Assembly: GCA_030431165.1 (NCBI GenBank)
Contig: JAUIJQ010000236.1
Location: forward strand, 1-5,752
From: Rhodothermia bacterium
GTDB lineage: Bacteria > Bacteroidota > Rhodothermia > Rhodothermales > JABDKH01
DNA length: 5,752 nucleotides
Direction: 5' to 3'
Numbering within the stretch: position 1 is the stretch's first letter; every line of letters starts with the position of its first letter. Shown in pieces: positions 4,986-5,752 of this stretch. The position numbers and the translations under genes are program-made. The notes beneath the pieces are model-generated. The model saw only the letters and a list, made by a program, of their open reading frames with translations. It had not been told where the DNA came from and did no database searches.

Positions 4986-5752
4986 ATGAAGTGGACCAGA
5001 CGTGAATTTGTGCAGACAAGCGCCGCCGCCGGCGCCGCGATGCTGGTGGGCTGCCGCCCCGCAGCGTCCCAACAGAGTGCGCTGATTGAGCGCGTAATCC
5101 CCAGCTCGGGCGTCTCGGTCCCCGTAGTAGGAGTCGGGACACGTAACTACCGAACTGAATGGGCCGAGAACGGACTCGAGGAGTACCGTGAAACATTGCG
5201 CGTCTTTTCGGAACTCGGTGGACGCGTACTCGACACCGCCCCGGGCTATGGTGACTCGGAGACCGTTGTCGGAAATATCCTTCAGGAGTTGGGCACCCGT
5301 GACGACACGTTCGTTGCGACAAAGGTCGACAGGGAAGGAGAGGAAGAAGGCGTTGCCCGCATGGAACGTTCGTTCGGATTGCTCCACACCGACCACGTTG
5401 AACTGATGCAGGTACACAACCTGCGCGACGCAAGAACCCAACTCGCCACGCTGCGCGGATGGAAAGAAGACGGGCGCGTCGGACACATCGGCGTGACGAC
5501 CTCATCCGACAGGCAATATGAGGGCATGGAGGATCTCATCAACAGCGAGCCCCTCGACTTCATTCAGGTTGACTACTCGATTGGTAACCGGTCAGCCGCT
5601 GAGGCACTGCTGCCGCTTGCACAGAGTCGAGACATCGCGGTTCTGATCAACATGCCGTACGGCCGCGGGCGGACGTTCAGGCGCGTCGGTGATCGGGAGC
5701 TGCCGGACTGGGCATCCGAGATTGGCGTAGCGTCCTGGGGGCAGTTCTTTCT
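4986..5752 (+). CDS. Tat-exported, probably lipoprotein aldo/keto reductase (3' end missing)
   Basis: The frame is open from ATG 4986 to the right edge (255 full codons). Residues 4-10 (TRREFVQ) match the twin-arginine motif. A short hydrophobic stretch and LVGC (20-23) follow, a plausible lipobox with Cys23. The enzyme is thus predicted to fold in the cytoplasm, cross by Tat and possibly be lipid-anchored. From about residue 33 it is an aldo/keto reductase barrel. The tetrad is complete: Asp83 (LDTAPGYG), Tyr88, Lys113 (VATKVD) and His144 (MQVHN). Further family marks are RSFGLLHTDHVELMQVH and GRVGHIGVTT. Members reduce carbonyls with NAD(P)H; the substrate here cannot be read. The family is usually ~280-340 residues after the signal, so the last barrel strands and cofactor-binding end are probably missing. 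In-frame TAA at 4971 limits the start, and Met19 would lose the RR motif. There is no Shine-Dalgarno; gtaacg repeats lie directly before the ATG. How an exported enzyme gets reduced cofactor is unclear; tight cofactor binding before export is possible. Confidence 0.88.
   Translation, partial: MKWTRREFVQTSAAAGAAMLVGCRPAASQQSALIERVIPSSGVSVPVVGVGTRNYRTEWAENGLEEYRETLRVFSELGGRVLDTAPGYGDSETVVGNILQELGTRDDTFVATKVDREGEEEGVARMERSFGLLHTDHVELMQVHNLRDARTQLATLRGWKEDGRVGHIGVTTSSDRQYEGMEDLINSEPLDFIQVDYSIGNRSAAEALLPLAQSRDIAVLINMPYGRGRTFRRVGDRELPDWASEIGVASWGQFF

Noticed and set aside
4644..5505. Long minus-strand ORFs opposite the reductase and transporter end (up to 280 residues)
   Set aside because: Their translations are Arg/Ser/Pro-rich and without family features, while the plus strand encodes a convincing reductase with all catalytic residues.

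Overview
The window is GC-rich bacterial DNA. Two proteins end in C-terminal domains of the type used by the type IX secretion system (T9SS), which points to the FCB group. The high GC, the weak or absent Shine-Dalgarno signals and the GTG starts suggest a Rhodothermota-like (Rhodothermales/Salinibacter-type) lineage. That placement is inference from gene content only.

Layout, left to right. (1) Positions 2-868, plus strand: the 3' part of a secreted protein with a T9SS sorting domain, probably the tail of an ELWxxDGT-repeat protein, with an apparent one-base frameshift near the left edge. (2) 869-945: a short gap between convergent genes, with a 15-bp tandem duplication and a 12-bp perfect palindrome. 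(3) 946-3300, minus strand: a complete 784-residue secreted ELWxxDGT-repeat protein with a signal peptide and a T9SS sorting domain. (4) 3301-3595: the gap between divergent genes, half of it filled by GC-rich hairpins, each preceded by an atCGTTAC-like box, and an 18-bp tandem repeat. (5) 3596-4927, plus strand: a 12-TM-type membrane protein of the NTP/NDP exchange transporter (ATP:ADP translocase-like) family. Its last ~25 codons run through a second hairpin array. (6) 4928-4985: the rest of that second array. (7) 4986-5752, plus strand: a Tat-exported, probably lipid-anchored aldo/keto reductase with an intact catalytic tetrad, cut off by the right edge.

The most unusual feature is the hairpin array pair. 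The copies at about 3346-3444 and 4861-4983 are inverted relative to each other and flank the transporter gene. They share order, boxes and spacers. The hairpin stems differ in sequence between copies but stay complementary, which suggests selection for structure or a palindromic mobile repeat family. Both arrays have the same orientation relative to the start codon they lead into (minus-strand ELWxxDGT gene and plus-strand reductase gene), so a leader role is possible.

I see no clear metabolic link between the genes. Three of the four products are predicted to be exported (two via Sec/T9SS, one via Tat) and the fourth is an inner-membrane carrier, so the window is envelope- and surface-oriented. 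I found no RNA genes, CRISPR array, transposase or integrase.
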